62,000 nucleotides of DNA, taken from assembly GCA_002633005.1 (NCBI GenBank), contig NMRA01000616.1:1-62000 (forward strand), given 5' to 3'. This DNA is from Phoronis australis (Eukaryota; Phoronida; Phoronidae). The notes under the pieces were generated by a model that made no database searches, was not told where the DNA came from, and saw only the letters and a program-made list of their open reading frames with translations. Positions 33,175-48,100 of the stretch are shown piece after piece. The position numbers and the translations under genes are program-made. How positions within the stretch are numbered: the first letter of the stretch is position 1; every line of letters starts with the position of its first letter.

Positions 33175-36100
33175 TACGCACGCACACACACACATACGCG
33201 CGCGCATGCACGTGGAAAAAGTTGACAAGTAACTAATTGCAATAGACAAAATAAGAATTACACGAGAAAGGGCTTACGTGTACGTTGAAATGCAAACGCC
33301 AAAAGGATTCACTTTGAACCATTACGTCTTTTTGTTGACCGTTAGAACATTCAAGGGAACCTTACGTTCCTATTAATGACAAAAGATGACTTCAATGACA
33401 AAGAGAAAATTTTGGCAAAAAATTTCATCCACGAATTTCGAATATTTTCTGAGTTTCATGAGAATTACTTGGTAAGTAAGGTTGTGTCACACATTCGTCA
33501 AAAATATCCTAAAATAGAAAATAAAAAAATTTATATTCACGGGTATAAACACGCCATCAAGCATGATCAGAAACAACCCCTGAATCAGAGCTGATGTATT
33601 AGCAACATCAAATGTTGCTGTTTAGCACAAGCAGGCTGTTGAAAATGATCAATACATTTTTGCAGGTATAAACAGGGGCTGTTGGTGAAAAACCGTAATT
33701 GCGAATTGTACAACGCAACAGTTCATCAAGACGCCTTTGACAGAGCTCCTGGTCGAGGTATTGTACCGTTGTAAACGCCTAATCTAGCAAAAAATGGTTG
33801 GGCGACCTTGCGTTTGTAATATTCAAAAGTTTAATGGATGCTCAACAAAATCCTCTGCTTACAAGGACCAAGACAAATATATTGCGAATATAACGTAGTG
33901 GATCAAGAAATCGAAGCTGCTCTGTCGAGGCTGCGATTTTGTGTTATTTGTCGCAACCAAGTAAATATAACGCCCACTAACTTTAAGGGTGAGTCACGTT
34001 TGGAAGCAATACGTTGTACGAAAAAGAACAAAATGAAGGAAATAATCCATTTCTTTTCTTGGCTCCCGGCGTACAGTATTCTTCATGAATAAAGTTCCAC
34101 CCGGTTTGTCTCATTGTTATCAGTACACAATACAAGATAAAAATCCCATTTCTCCGTCATGACGGCTAAGTCTGTTAACAGCAAAATGACTGGCGATAGC
34201 AATAAAGGTGGCAGAATTCTAATTGCAAAAAGACGTAGCCATCAGCTAACTTTCTTGTTCATTTCTCTTCATTCTTAGGAGAAAACTACTCTCATGATTA
34301 ATTTGACTTCCGCCAAGCCGCCATGACTCGTAATTCCTGGTCATTTTGTCTTAATACTTTTGGCTTGTATTGTATCTGTGCAAGTGTAATGGTTTCTAAA
34401 ATTTTCTTTTGGATCCAAGAAATTGAAATGGACTGCAGGAATTTGATGGACCGTTCCACCGTACCCTAATAATTAGAAATGTAGGGCGAACATGATTGCA
34501 TGTACACATTGTCTCGCATTATCTCACCTGGGATGGCAACTTTCAATCTCCTTAAAGACTGCTGACCATTGAGGTCTATTAGCATAAAGTCTTCTTTGTA
34601 AATATGGATGAGAAGACAATGGTCCGGTTTCGGGATATGTTTCATTGGATGTTACGAACAGCTTGACATCTAGAAAATCCGGTTTATTTATTTGCCACAT
34701 CTGCAAGAACAGAAATACCTTAAGCCAATAAAATGCGTCAGACATCAACCGTTACTGCATGTATCACAGGCCACTAAAGCGGCTACATAGACTTTCCGTC
34801 ATAAAACTAACTTTTGGATTAGAACATTCGGCGTCATGAAATGCGTCTCAAATAGAGGTGTTTCCTTAGTGATTGAGACGAGACTGTAGCAAGTTGGCTT
34901 AGAATGAGCTCAGGGCAGGTCAAGTCGACGCAAACAAAAATGAACACTAAAAAAGTCGCCCCGTTTGTGAATCTGAGAATGGCGATACTGACTTTCTAGG
35001 CGCTATAATCTTAAATAACTACACTTATCATTCTGTATATCTAGCGTTTTGTGGAACAGCGAGGGAGCGTTTAAGCTTATTGTCCCTGGGAGCAGGCACT
35101 AATGGCATGTTATTTAGAACACTTCCAACGACACTTCTGTCCTCTGACTGGCCACAACACGGCACGAACTAAACTTTCGTTATACAGTAATATTGACAAT
35201 GCTGACGGTAAAACACTGGTTCAGGCTGCACAACAAAAGTTGCTATTCGCGATCTGACGGTGTAGAAACCATAAAGCCTGACTACAAGGCGAGCAGACAA
35301 TGTCGTATATCAAAGCAGGGCACCCTAATCTAATCAGAGACGAAAAATCCGAGGATAGAAGCATCAGCGGTCGTGTAATAAAACAAATATAGACCAATTC
35401 CTCGGGCGTCAGGTCACATGTAGGCCTACCTAATCAGAGCAATGTTCTTCCTGGGTCCATGTGACCTGTTGTCAGCCTCGGGTTCAGTCCACATTTGCAT
35501 AATATCACGCGAAACAATGAAACGAATGAAAGCGAGTTTCGCAGCCTTTATACTGGTTACAACAAAATTCCAGTCATAATCTTCAGGACATTCAAGCAGA
35601 CAGAGCGCATGCAGGTACTCCTCCAATAGCACGCCTCACGGGGATACAGCTGTGAACCAGTGGGATTGTTTCCAGTTTCCATAAGACTGAATAGTCCTTT
35701 TGCGAGTTTATAACAATAACGCGAGATTATGTGAGACTTAACTGCGACGTCAGTGTCTGTACATGTAACGTATTTACATGTATGTGATTGTATTTAGGAG
35801 AGTGTCACTTACCTGAGAATTGGCGTCGCTCAACAGGTCGGCAAAAGGCATGAACAAGCCAACAGTTTTAGAAGCCCAGATAATATACAGACGTTGAAGT
35901 TTGTGTTTATGTGTTTGTCTGAAATGAAATGGAACACACGTTTGGGAAATTTAAATAGCAAGAGTAAAACGGGCGTTGATATGCGCCCGCCATGTGCATC
36001 GCAATGATAAAGATACAAAGGGAGTTCATCTTTGTAATATACTGTTTTCCCTTTATTAGGAACACAAACGTCAAATTTAAGAAGATCTGTTAAAGAACAT

Positions 36101-39100
36101 CGTTGGTAGCTATCATTTAGGCAGGCGCAATGACTATTTGCCAATAGAGGTGTCACTGAGCAAAATCCGCCGGTCTAAAAAATACCAACTGGTCTTTATT
36201 CAAGTTAGCACCAAAATAGTCAGATCCATCAAAGGTCAACCTTAGTTGTGATCTCCTTAAAAGAACACACATATCAAGATCTCCAAAAACAAAAAGCCCA
36301 TCAATGACATTTTTGGATACTAGAGCAGATACAAAAATGTCACTGCAAGGCGCCATGGTAGTCCAAAAGTCACCGGCAGCCGTGCTTTCCACAATAAATC
36401 ACACAGACCAAATAGTATTTATTGAGGTAAGGGCAAACAAAATCAAAACAGCCACTAGGGGATTGGTCTCCTCAAGTAACAGTACGTCTCAATAATGTTA
36501 ACTTTCACGATGACTCTTCAAATGTTTTGGAAGATAACAAAAATGACCACCAGGAGCGCAAAATACGTCGAATTTGTCTAAAGCAAGGCATGTGGCATCT
36601 TCTTCATGGAAAATTCAAATCGCCACATTTCGTCAAGATTTATCACAGAACTTCTTAGATATTAAACTGGCAAAGAACGCGAAAAAGTGGTTCTCTACCA
36701 CAGGGACGGAAGTGACACTCTTCACCAGGTATTTTTACAGTTTGTTGCAAAGAATTGGAATTCCTGTTGATATCGAAGCATTTTCCTTTAGTTTGCAATT
36801 TCAAAAAACGCATGTCAGTCTTCATTTGGTAGCACATTTACCTTCATATGGAAAATGTGACCTTTAACCATTATTTAGAAAACATTAGCGACTACACACT
36901 TGGGAATGTTCACTGGGTAATTCTTTGAGAGCATGTGGATGTATATTATCGTGGGTGGAGAACTTGAAAACTCCATTGGGGTGAAAGAGTTTATATTTCG
37001 CCTGTGTTTCAAATATAGTGAATCTGACGATTTTTTCTAGAGATTCTTGCAATGTTCAAAGTGAATGACTCTCGCGTTAGCATCCCCAGAAAGTAAACTT
37101 GCCACGTTCTATTTAAAAGCTATTTTAATGAGATTTTGTGTTCTGGGCCTCTTTAAGGGATACGCAAAGAAAACCTATTGCCATTAGAGGACGTCAAGGA
37201 ATTTTATGGCAGAGGCAAACGTGAAAAAATAAAATTGCCAATCGGGACACCGTGAAAGTTCATAAGAACACAACTGCAAAATTTCGCTAAGACCCTGGCA
37301 GGATTTATGACTGAGATTCAGCAACGAATTGTACTATTTCTATGCACAGCTCAACAACGATAACACACAGAGACAAAAAACGATTACGTAATAGCATGTA
37401 CCTGATGTGATTGAGCAAGGCCACAACTGGCGTAATTCCAATACCCCCAGCTATACATACACCGACGGGAAACTTTAAAATGTCTTCAACAGGACTTCCA
37501 AAAGGTCCGTCTATATACATTCTGTAAAAGTTGGTCAACAAAATGTTTTACAACAAGCTTTCACAGACCTTAGATTATGGCACCAAGAATTTCATATATG
37601 CAAAAAAATATAAACGTAAGGATCGTTCAATAGTGCCTATTTTCTATTTTTATTTTTTCGATTATCATGAATGCAAATACGTATTTCGTAAAATACTTTT
37701 ATAGACTCCGTCACATTAATACGGAGACCAAGACTTCTGTACCTATCCCTACTGAAAATAAAAAATATAAAAAATAATTGCAGGCGGTCTGATACACGTT
37801 GTACCAGACGTGCGCAGGCCTCGCATGTGGGCCCATTGCACTGATCACCTGGAAATATTTTTATGCTTTATTAACATATGGTTACTGCAAATAGGTATAC
37901 AGACTTTGCGTAATTCAAATACTTAAGAAAATGGTTAAATAATTCAATTTCTATAATGCATTGCATTTGGCTGTAAGACAACTGCTTACTTTAGACGTGT
38001 TCTCCTCGATCTAACCGGTAACAAGGTCCTAGTTTCTTCATCCTCCAACAGATAATTTGATAATGCCCCTGAAAAACAGGATTCCTGCTTGTATTTATGC
38101 ATCTATGCAATGCTGTTCGACACAAAACAACAACCACTTTCTGTACAACATTATCTAACTCGGACGGAAGTTAACAAACGTTTCGTATCAAACGGCACTG
38201 CTTATAACAACCATATGCGGTTTTAAAACAAATTACTAATTACATAAACAAGTCATTTCATTAGTATCTTGAATTACAAACATTTAACCCCGGTATGATT
38301 ATGTCGAAAACGAGTCTATTAACTATTCTTGTAACTAGCTCCCGGGAGATTTTTCGGAGAAGAAGGTGTGCATACAAAAACGCAAAAACATACCCGAAGA
38401 AATTAGTTATATTGCTTACTGTTGTTGAAAATAACTCACAGGAACCTTAATCGTGGCAATCAACATGTTCCATCTCTTGGCAAAACTTTGTTTTGATTTT
38501 TCGTGATGGGAAACCGAAGAAAACTTTAAAATTATAAACTTGGGTACAAAAACTAGAAGAGACACCAAAACGTTTATGGACACAAACTAATGGGCACAGA
38601 TGTGACTTTACAGTTTCAAGTTCAACAGAGTTACCCTGTAGAGGTTTTCGGTTTAGTAACAAGAACGCATCAATGACTAACGCAAAAATCCCGTAAAGAA
38701 ATTCTTTCGAGATGGTAGTGTAATACGTGAACAACTCCTGTGTGCTCAGATGCTCACAAGACATGCAGTATGTCAGTTAACTGTTCATGAAATCCTGAAA
38801 CAACTATCAAAGAAATGAACATTTACATGCAGTATACTGCAAATCAGTCCACGAGCTTAAAGAAGCATATTGGTGTCAATTGACTTTGACTATCAAAGAA
38901 ATGAACATTTACATGTAGTATACTGCAAATCAGTCCACGAGCTTAAAGAAGCATATTGGTGTCAATTGACTTTGACTTCGAGTCAAAAAAGACAATATTT
39001 TTCTTCGTTTGTAATAACAAATACAACTCTGTGTCTTTTTGAACTTTCAAAAGCATTTTTTCTTTCATTTGGATTTCACATGTGGTGTGGGCGTTTAAAC

Positions 39101-42100
39101 AACGATGCAAGCGCATACATCAGCAAAATAAGCAACCCACCAAAAGAGTTATGTTTTTCTAGGAGTAATGAAAACATATTTGACGTTTATACAAACTCGA
39201 AAAAACACGGTGGCTGACAAAAAAGAATGCAGGGGCCTTCGGAGCGCGAGTTTAACTGTCAGTGTCACCTTTTGATAACACGTGAAACTTGTCTCGACAC
39301 AAGCAACATTCACATTCGAATGCAATGAGTTGGATACTACGAACTCAAGCTCATACATGTATGCTCAAGAAGAGCATGCAAATTTAACAACGGTCAAAAG
39401 GTATTGGCACATGTTCACAAACCGACACCGGGGCACATTACGTAGAGCCAAGACACTAGCCAGTAAAACTGGTGTCATCATGAGCTACGCTTGCAGTGCA
39501 TGGCGATGTCCCGCTTTACTGGCAATTAAGACACTTGCTCTACGGAACGTGGCCCAGTTCTAGGCTAATCTAGTATAGCAATAGTTACCAATTCACCTGA
39601 CCAATCGCCATGCGTAGTAAGATGAATGGTGAAATGAGAGTCTTTAACCTGTAGATTAGAATAGCAAGTGAAATGATGTAAGATAGAGAGCCATGCTAAA
39701 TACCAAGACATTTCCCAGGCGTAAAATAATTAAACAGTCTGTGGCAAAGGTTGGCTACCTACTTTTAAACAGGTAAATATTTATTCAACACCTTACTAGA
39801 CAGTGTTGCATAAACTATTAATAATCCCCAAGTAAAAAATACTTGTATTCTATGTTGCTATGGAAACCAATGGACACTATCAAGGTACACAGAATTAAAC
39901 ACTTACGTCGGAAATGGTGAAAGGATGCCATTCTAAAGATGATATACTGGGACAGTTGATCAAAACGAACTGAAAGGTAATAAATTGAGAAAAATGTTCA
40001 TCTAGATGAATTAATTATTAACAGAGCTCGCATCATGTTTCGCCTCTGCGGTCAAACCACATCTTCGTTAACAGAGACCGTTAAAGAATCTATTTTTATA
40101 GAAACAATGCTGATTTCAAAGTTTTCATAGTGATCACAAGGAGTGACGTGCTTTAAATGGCTATTTGTAATTTTTACAGAAAATAGCTGCTTTTACGAAC
40201 ATATAACCTTATTTAGTTAACAAAAAATAAACTAAAAACGACAAACCTGCCCGGGTCGTGACTTGAAATGCTTTCTAAACATCTTTATTTCAAGGATATC
40301 ACAGTGATGCTTGTAAACACTGACAATGCTGATAGGTGACGCTCTTTTCCAAACTCTGTAAGCAGAATCTACCAAATACACCACGAGAGGTCCGCACACC
40401 CACATCCAAGACTGCAACAAATGGGCAACCCTTAGACATTGATCTTCTTTAGAGCTGGAGTTAGAATAGCCTGGCAGCAGCTAATAGCACACGTTCAATT
40501 GGTCGACAACACGTCAGTGCAACTTTGACGTACACTATAAAACTGTAACTGATGTGTTTTGCTACCAGACAGAACTGTATTTTGTCCTCACTTATTGTTA
40601 AAGTACATGTAGATTTAAATAACTAAGATAATCAAGAAAATTAAGTTTTTATACCTAGTCACTGTTTATCGTTTGCAATGTAATTTCACTAAACATATTG
40701 AGTAATGACAACACATTGCCGAGTACGAAAGAGATGGGTTACTCGATGAGAATGCAAACATGCCACTTTTGAAAATATGGCACTAGTTAGAGTTTTAGTC
40801 CATGACATCCTTTTTATACGAAAAAAATACAAACTGCTCAGAGTATGCTAATGAACGCTGTATCTGGACAGTATAGATCAGCAGCATGTTAAGTTACGCA
40901 TAAATCGCAACGGTAAATGACAGGTAGGACTACATAGTCTAGATCATATGATAGTATTGAAAACAAATATATTCCTCACACTTGCTGTAACTGCATAGAA
41001 AGCATATTCAAGTACAGTTCTTATTTTGCGGCAATGATTAAGTTCAGAATTTGAGACTGGGTGAACCCTTTTCCATAATTCTTGGCGACTTCGTATGGAA
41101 GAAGAGGTGAAAGCAAAAGCATTATCGCGGGCGATTTTATTGACATGGAGCTCATGGCCTGTGATCATCATTCGCCAGGCTTTACTCAAGTTAGACTCTA
41201 AAATTGAAAAATCTACATGTCATAAAACTGGCAACGTCACTTGAAGAGTGACAAGCGATATCTGCCAGTTTTTTAGTAGAGCCTTGAACAGTATTTGGTA
41301 AGGCTGGACTAGGTGTTGAAATCGACATCGAATTCTGTGGTAGCATACTTCTTCATCTCTGATGAACAAAAGACCATCAGAGGCAAGTGTTCGTTGTTGG
41401 CTAATGAACGTCTGCTTACCTGTCTCACTGGAGTCCCGAACGACGGTTCCGTGTCACATCTCTGACTCAGTCCCTCGTAATACTCCGGCTCGGGCCATGG
41501 GTGTGACTCATTATTAAAATCACAGCCCGGCGTATGTGTCGCTATGTTCGTCTGCTGTTTCAGGATACCCCTGATGGAAAGTGTTTATTTCACTCAAAAT
41601 CTACTCCTTTCCAAAATGAAATTACTACTTAGTCTCAGATAACCAGCTAATGGATCATATGATGGATATCAAAACACTTAAATTAATAAAAATGTCAAGT
41701 AAAAGCAACATTCCAATATCATCTAATATTCCAATAAGTAAAGAACCTCTACAACGAATGGAAATTAATACTAAACGACACGATAAACAACTGGATGGTG
41801 TCCGCTATCAGTTCGCTTTAGATGGACCAGGTTACCAGCAGCTGAAGCCCAGTCGAGTTGGCTTCGGGAAAACGTATTTTGTCGACCAAGCAAGGATTTA
41901 TTTATTCACGTGAAGACCGAGTTATGAATAAAATAAGAATCTCACTCACCTCACAGCGTGGAATATAAGTAGACCGTAAAAAACAATAAATAGTCTGTGG
42001 ACGTACCAAAAGAGGTCATGGTTATGACGGCTGAAAAGTAAAGCAGGTACAATTAGTTGCTGTAAACAATGACAAGAGCAACGCAGAGCGTTGAAATGCG

Positions 42101-45100
42101 CCCACGAATGCACCGTAAACGGTGTGCTTAAAGGGTTGTTTATTTGTATCATGGGATCCACCTGAAAACGAGACCATGCCATCATTTCTTTAATAGAAAG
42201 CTAAATAGGAATAGTCTGAAAGTCGTCTTCTATTGTTAACTTGATATAAATACACTTACTAAATATAATAAAGATCCTGCAGAGGGTCTCAGTGAGATAC
42301 AACTATGAACACAAAACAGAACTGCCACTAGGAGGCGTCACAGCAGTCGAAGTCGTTATCGTCAACCGTAAGCCTACTCTTCACACTGAGAACTTATAAC
42401 CCAATTTTCAAAATCATCCTTAGAACGATTTGGTTGATAGAAACTCGAAAAAAGCAAAACTGCCCACTAGTTGGGGAAAAAATACCTCGAATCCATTCTA
42501 AAATGGGAGGATAGCGTCACCACACCAATAAGCCTTTATACCAAATTTTATGAAAATCCGTTGACGACCTTTGAAGATACAGAGGTAAACGTAAAATACT
42601 AAAATTGCCACTAGGGGGCACACCGGTAGCCAGATCCGTCCAAAAGTCGTCGTCATCCGTTGTCAACTTTATATAAAAATTAATACGCTTGCTAAATTTA
42701 GTTAACATCCTGCAGATGGTTTAGAAGATAAAGAAATGGGCGCAAAAAATTGCTACTAGGAGGCGCCACAGAAGTCGAAGTCATCGGAAAATCATCGTCA
42801 GCCGTAATCTTCCTAGTAAAAAGCGTACATGCAAAATTTCACAATCATCCTTAGAGCGGTTTGGTTGATAGAGGTGAGGACGCCAAAAACAGACTCGAAA
42901 ACAGCAAAAATGGCCACTAGGTGGTGCAAAATACCGCGAATCCATCCGAAAACTGGAGGATAGCGTCATCTTACCAAAAGATGCCTATATTCCAAGTTTT
43001 ATGAAAATCCGTGGAGGACCTTTGAAGATACAGAGGTAAACGTAAAAAAACTAAAATTGCCACTAGGGGGCACGCCGGTTGTCAGATCCGTCATATAAAT
43101 ACACTTGCTAAATTCTGTAAATATCCTGCAGAGGGTTTGGGAGATACAGCCGTGGGCGCAAAAAACAAAATTGCCACTAAGAGGCGCCACAGTAGTCAAA
43201 GCGTCGTCGGAAAATCATCGTCAGCCATCCTTTCATAGTAAGAACATACATGCCAAATTTCATAATCACCCTGATAGCGGTTTGTTTGATAGAGGGGCAA
43301 ACACCAAAAACAGACACGCCGGTAGTCGGATCCATCCGAAAGTTCACTCATGCCGTCCCATCCATAAAAGGAACACATGTGCAAATTTTATGAACATCCG
43401 TCAAAGGGTTTTGGAGATAAAGCAGCGGACGCCGGACGGACGCCGGACGGACGGGGATGACGGCATAATGCGTCCAAATATAATAAAAAGGAATCAGATA
43501 TTGTAGTAGAACTCAGTGCTGTAGTGGTGCGTAGGCGCACGTAGGCGCAGCCAACCACCTTTTAGCATTTGAACGACCTACGCACCGTAAGTTACGTTCA
43601 GTGCTCAAGGTGATACGGTGGGCCGGCGCCTACTTCCTCTAATTTTACCACTACAGCACTGGTAGAACTGGTAAGAGTAGAAGTGCACTTAGTAACAACG
43701 TTGTTGGCTGTCTCGCTCCGTAACTATAAGTGTACTCATTTACACTAGTAATAGCAACTGGCAATACCAAAGTGAGGACTGCCTTCATTAGACAAGTGAA
43801 CGGTTTATATACAAGTTACAAATGTGTAGGTTGCATGCACTAAACTTCATGATTCAAGTTTCTACAGGAAATAACAGTAAACAACTCTAGGAACTTCCAC
43901 AACAATCACAAGAACCACTATGTTATATTTGCCATATATGGTAATGGTCAGCTGTCTCGAGGCAATGATTATGTGAATGACCATTACATAATCTAGTTTA
44001 CAACAGAGTTCATCAAAACATGTGTGGATGCAACGGATGGGCCTCTGACTCAGCTGAAAGCCAAAGCAAGTTACTATAAACATAAACAAACTGCTAGTAA
44101 AGTAATAATATCAATAATACTATCAAACCAACATAATAAGCAATATATATCATGAACATATCATGGATTTCATGACATATATTTAGGCAAACCCAAAAGA
44201 TAACACAAACTTTTGAACACTAGCTTTAAACTTTTTTGATTTTCGACCATTTCTAGCCATAGTTAGTACAATTTGGAACAAAGCGCAGTTAACAGATGAA
44301 CAGCTCTTATCAGCACTTCAGGCACATTGTAGCATTTGTAATTACGTGTCTAAAGAATGATAAAACAGATATGATAAGCCAGTACACTAACCGTGCGCTA
44401 GACAATGAGGACGAGACTATGAGACATAACACCAACATCATGGCTACACCTGTCACACCTGGAACTGAAAGTGACGTCACATGAACGTTAGAAACGTGTG
44501 AAATTAACTTAATTTCAAAATAAGACAATGCTGATAGGATTCTAATTTCAGTGCAAAGTATTCATGTTTGAATACAACGTGGCAGGCGTCAAGGAAAGTA
44601 AAAATGTTTGGCGGGAGGGGGCAGACAACCCCGCGCCCATGCCTCGTTATTTCTCCCTCTAATTCCGGTCGCCATCATTTTGATCCACCCCTGTCAGCTA
44701 CAATTTGTTGGCTCAACCTAGCGTTTGTCCGATCCAGAAGATGCTAAATTCAAATGACTTTTGCAGCTCACGAATTTTAATCCGTGTCTTCTGAAACCGT
44801 CTGAACAAGTTTCGACACGCCTCCGTGGGACGCCCCTGTATTTGCATACATGTAGATGGAATGGTACCCTCACATTTTAACTGTACATTTAAGTCTGGGA
44901 TCCGATCCGTAGACGCACGAGTCGGACTCGCATGATCTTGTGACCACACAAAATCATGCGAACTAAAGGCGAGTATTTAGCGGCTTAGAAGCTTTTTAGC
45001 GCATCCTAGCAGATTTGCGGCCATTGAAGTGATTGATGGTTAGGTTGGAATGAGCGACGATTTCTGACAATGTTCAGTGACAGTACCTCGAGTCCATATT

Positions 45101-48100
45101 CTGGTACTCACAGTGAATGCACAATCAACTCCTATTTCTATCACATATGCCAGCGTCGGCAGTACACACTGAGAAAACAGTGGTTGAAATTGTTACCAAT
45201 AACATGGGTGGCACCTTCCAGAGACCATGGGCGGTGCAGAACTGAAAAAAGTGTGGGGGTTGTAGCCCCCCAGCCCCTTATATGGTGCGCCGCCCATGAA
45301 TAAAAGACAGTCGGAATTCTATTTCGGTGCAGTCATTTTTTCCAGGTCTTTCAAAACAAATATTCAGAAAGCGCTTACCTGAAAACACTACGATATAGAG
45401 CGGATTCTGAAATAGAAATATAAAGCATAGTGAAACTAATAAGACAAACTGAATTTAGGTTGAACATTCAGTTGCTTTAGAATAGGAAACGAAATGCTTG
45501 GTCATAAAGTAGCAACCTAAAACTTGCAAAGATTTCTTACCTGGTTTGGCGAGGTGGCAGCGTTGACGTCCAGGTAAATGGAATTGTAATTCATGCAAAA
45601 GTTTTTGGCATTAATAAGATGCCCGACAAAGTGGATTACTGTAAAAAAGACAAAAGGGTTTTGACAAAACTACGAAGAAAATATATAGTGCATTGGTGTG
45701 ATATAAATTAAACAAAAATTTAGTTGAGCGCTCGATGGGAAAGTCTTTGTTAATAAGTTAAATTCGGTTTTGGTGTATTGTGACGAAGTTTTAATCAAAA
45801 TGCAGGGAAAGTTTCCTAAACCACGCTTGGAAAATGACTAATGCGTAAATGTCAATCATCTACCAGCGAGTAGAATTTCAATGTGAGATTCATATACAGT
45901 ACGTTACGACGTGGGGATATTCTATTGGTACTTACACGAGAAGATGACGATAGCTATTGAGCACGTGATATGCATGGACTTGCAGTTGTCTATGAGCATA
46001 CGCAATGAGCGCCTCGAGATCTGCGAACAAGAAAGTTATCTATTTTTCATCTTGAAATCACCAGAAGGAATATACATGTATGCAGCGCCGTGAAGTTGAT
46101 TTCTACATAATAACTGCGCTGAAATTTTGAATAACAAGTTGGTACACAGGGTGAAGTGCGAAAAATTACTTTTTGGTTCTGAGACGCCGGGTGAATGAAA
46201 ATCATTGATGCATGTGGGTCCGATTAATCCTTTGAGTCGCCGTCGGACATTTCCGTTTTCAATAAACACGGATACCCAAAATTCAAAACCTTGACCGCAA
46301 ACATAATCCCAATTTAAGGTCTAGCCAATGAGCTATAACGAATAACGTATACAGAAAGCGAACCAGGGCCCCTTTTATCGTAAATCTAGGTCGAGATCAA
46401 CAGCTGTCTCGCGACGAAAAAATCTAGCCAAAATCACGTGCTTTTATTCAAAATGCAAGGCAATATCTCGTGGAATCTCGCAACATCTTACTTTTCTAGC
46501 GAGCTATTAGCGTTATTGAACTTTATCTCTGTCATATTTAAGGTGATCGTACCTTAAATTTTTATCAAAGAACAATTCGTTCACGAGGACTCTAAAGATG
46601 TTCGCGTCAGTAGCAAAGTTTTACTCTGCAAGCAGCGTAGTCTTCGCGAAAACGCGCCTATTGTCACCTTATCTACGACGAGACTTACAATCTTTATAAA
46701 AGGGGACCCGGATACTGCGATGATTTAAAAATACTTTAACAAAACAAGAGTGTGCCAACCTTTGAAAATAGTCCTCGTAACCAGGCCATGAGAGTCCGGC
46801 ACATAGGCAGCAGAATAAGACCGCAGTTGAGGTTTAGGCATGTTGCCGAGCCGCGTGCAACACACAGCCAACCCTGAAATTTATTAGAAACTGTTCTAGA
46901 TGCCCTAATACTCATAATAGAAGCCCATGCCTCCATTAACTTCATTCAAACCAGCGACATCTATTGCAAGCCAATTTCGACTAAACACACTTTCACGCAT
47001 TTCAAACCCCCTATTTTCTGTCAGAGGTTTGTATTTTGCCAACAGTAAAATTGCATAGTTCAATGTAATGTATCTATTAGCCAAGAAGGAGAAGTGGCGA
47101 TAGGACCCCCCGGAACCCCATCCCACACCCTATGTTCCTCGCATGCTAAGGATTCGTCGTTAAATACGCTTTAGATTTTCGTGAGCAGATCTCAGGTTGG
47201 TCCAGTGGAATCATGGAGTGGAAATCAAACTATTACTCTGGGCGCGCACACGGCAAAAATCATACCAAGTAGGCCTACTTCAAACCTTTCCACGGAATCT
47301 GAACTCCTCAACCACACAAGGGATCAAAAATGTCACGTACATGTAGTAACAGCGTCGCGATACTTCTTTCACCTACGCTAAAAATTACCTGCGAGCCTGA
47401 GTGCCTGAGGGGATGGACTTGGAGTTCAGATTTTACCGGTATGTGTGTGATAAAAAGATTCCGTTGGGTGTGATAAGAGAACACGGCCCGGCGTGGTATG
47501 GGGTGGTTCCCACACCCGGGTTGTAAGTTTGTAAATTAAAATTCATTTTAGTGAAACGACCATCGAACAAATTCACAGCACCACTACCACGAACATGTAT
47601 TTCGAATTCCGAACTATCCCAACCTTCTGACAACTGAATAGCATTGCCGATCAACGAACTAATTTCAGAAGCAGCAACACAATCAATGGTCCTCAAACTA
47701 GAATTGAGGGAAAACTCAAAGACTAGAATGGTCATTGGTATAAGGTATTTGCAAGCGTCGAAGGAAATGCTTTCGATTTCTCCTGTTGCATTAGCATTAT
47801 TCAAAAATGAGAAGATCCTTAAACTGAATTTTTATGGATAGTCGACTTTTTGATGGCATGATAAAATGTATGTTCATCAAAGTATGTCAGTTGATATTTA
47901 TTTTGAATGCAAAAGCACTGTATATCGGTTCACTGCTATCGTAATCACGCCAAAGTAAGCCGCGTGATAATACAACACCCCTTTTGAATTTCGCCAGTAT
48001 TATAACGACCAGAAAAAGGTCTAAATCGAAAGACTACTTGATTTTTCCAAAAGGCGGACTTATACACCTTTAATGTTTTGTGGGTAGGTAATGTACAACT

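Noticed and set aside
32924-33242. Cys-Val-Arg-rich open frames next to the NOX terminal exon
   Set aside because: They are translations of the CA/CACG microsatellite. Only the part downstream of 33035 is real exon.
33376-34092. Plus-strand frames in the last NOX intron
   Set aside because: Short, AT-driven, no family similarity, and antisense to a well-supported gene.
40944-41189. Duplicate of the NOX helix 6 exon
   Set aside because: Local similarity to the real exon at 40247-40411 is limited to a few words, and the frame lacks the diagnostic residues.
47433-47804. 123-codon minus-strand gene in a NOX intron
   Set aside because: No family similarity, no splice sites, no flanking exons. 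It is consistent with chance.
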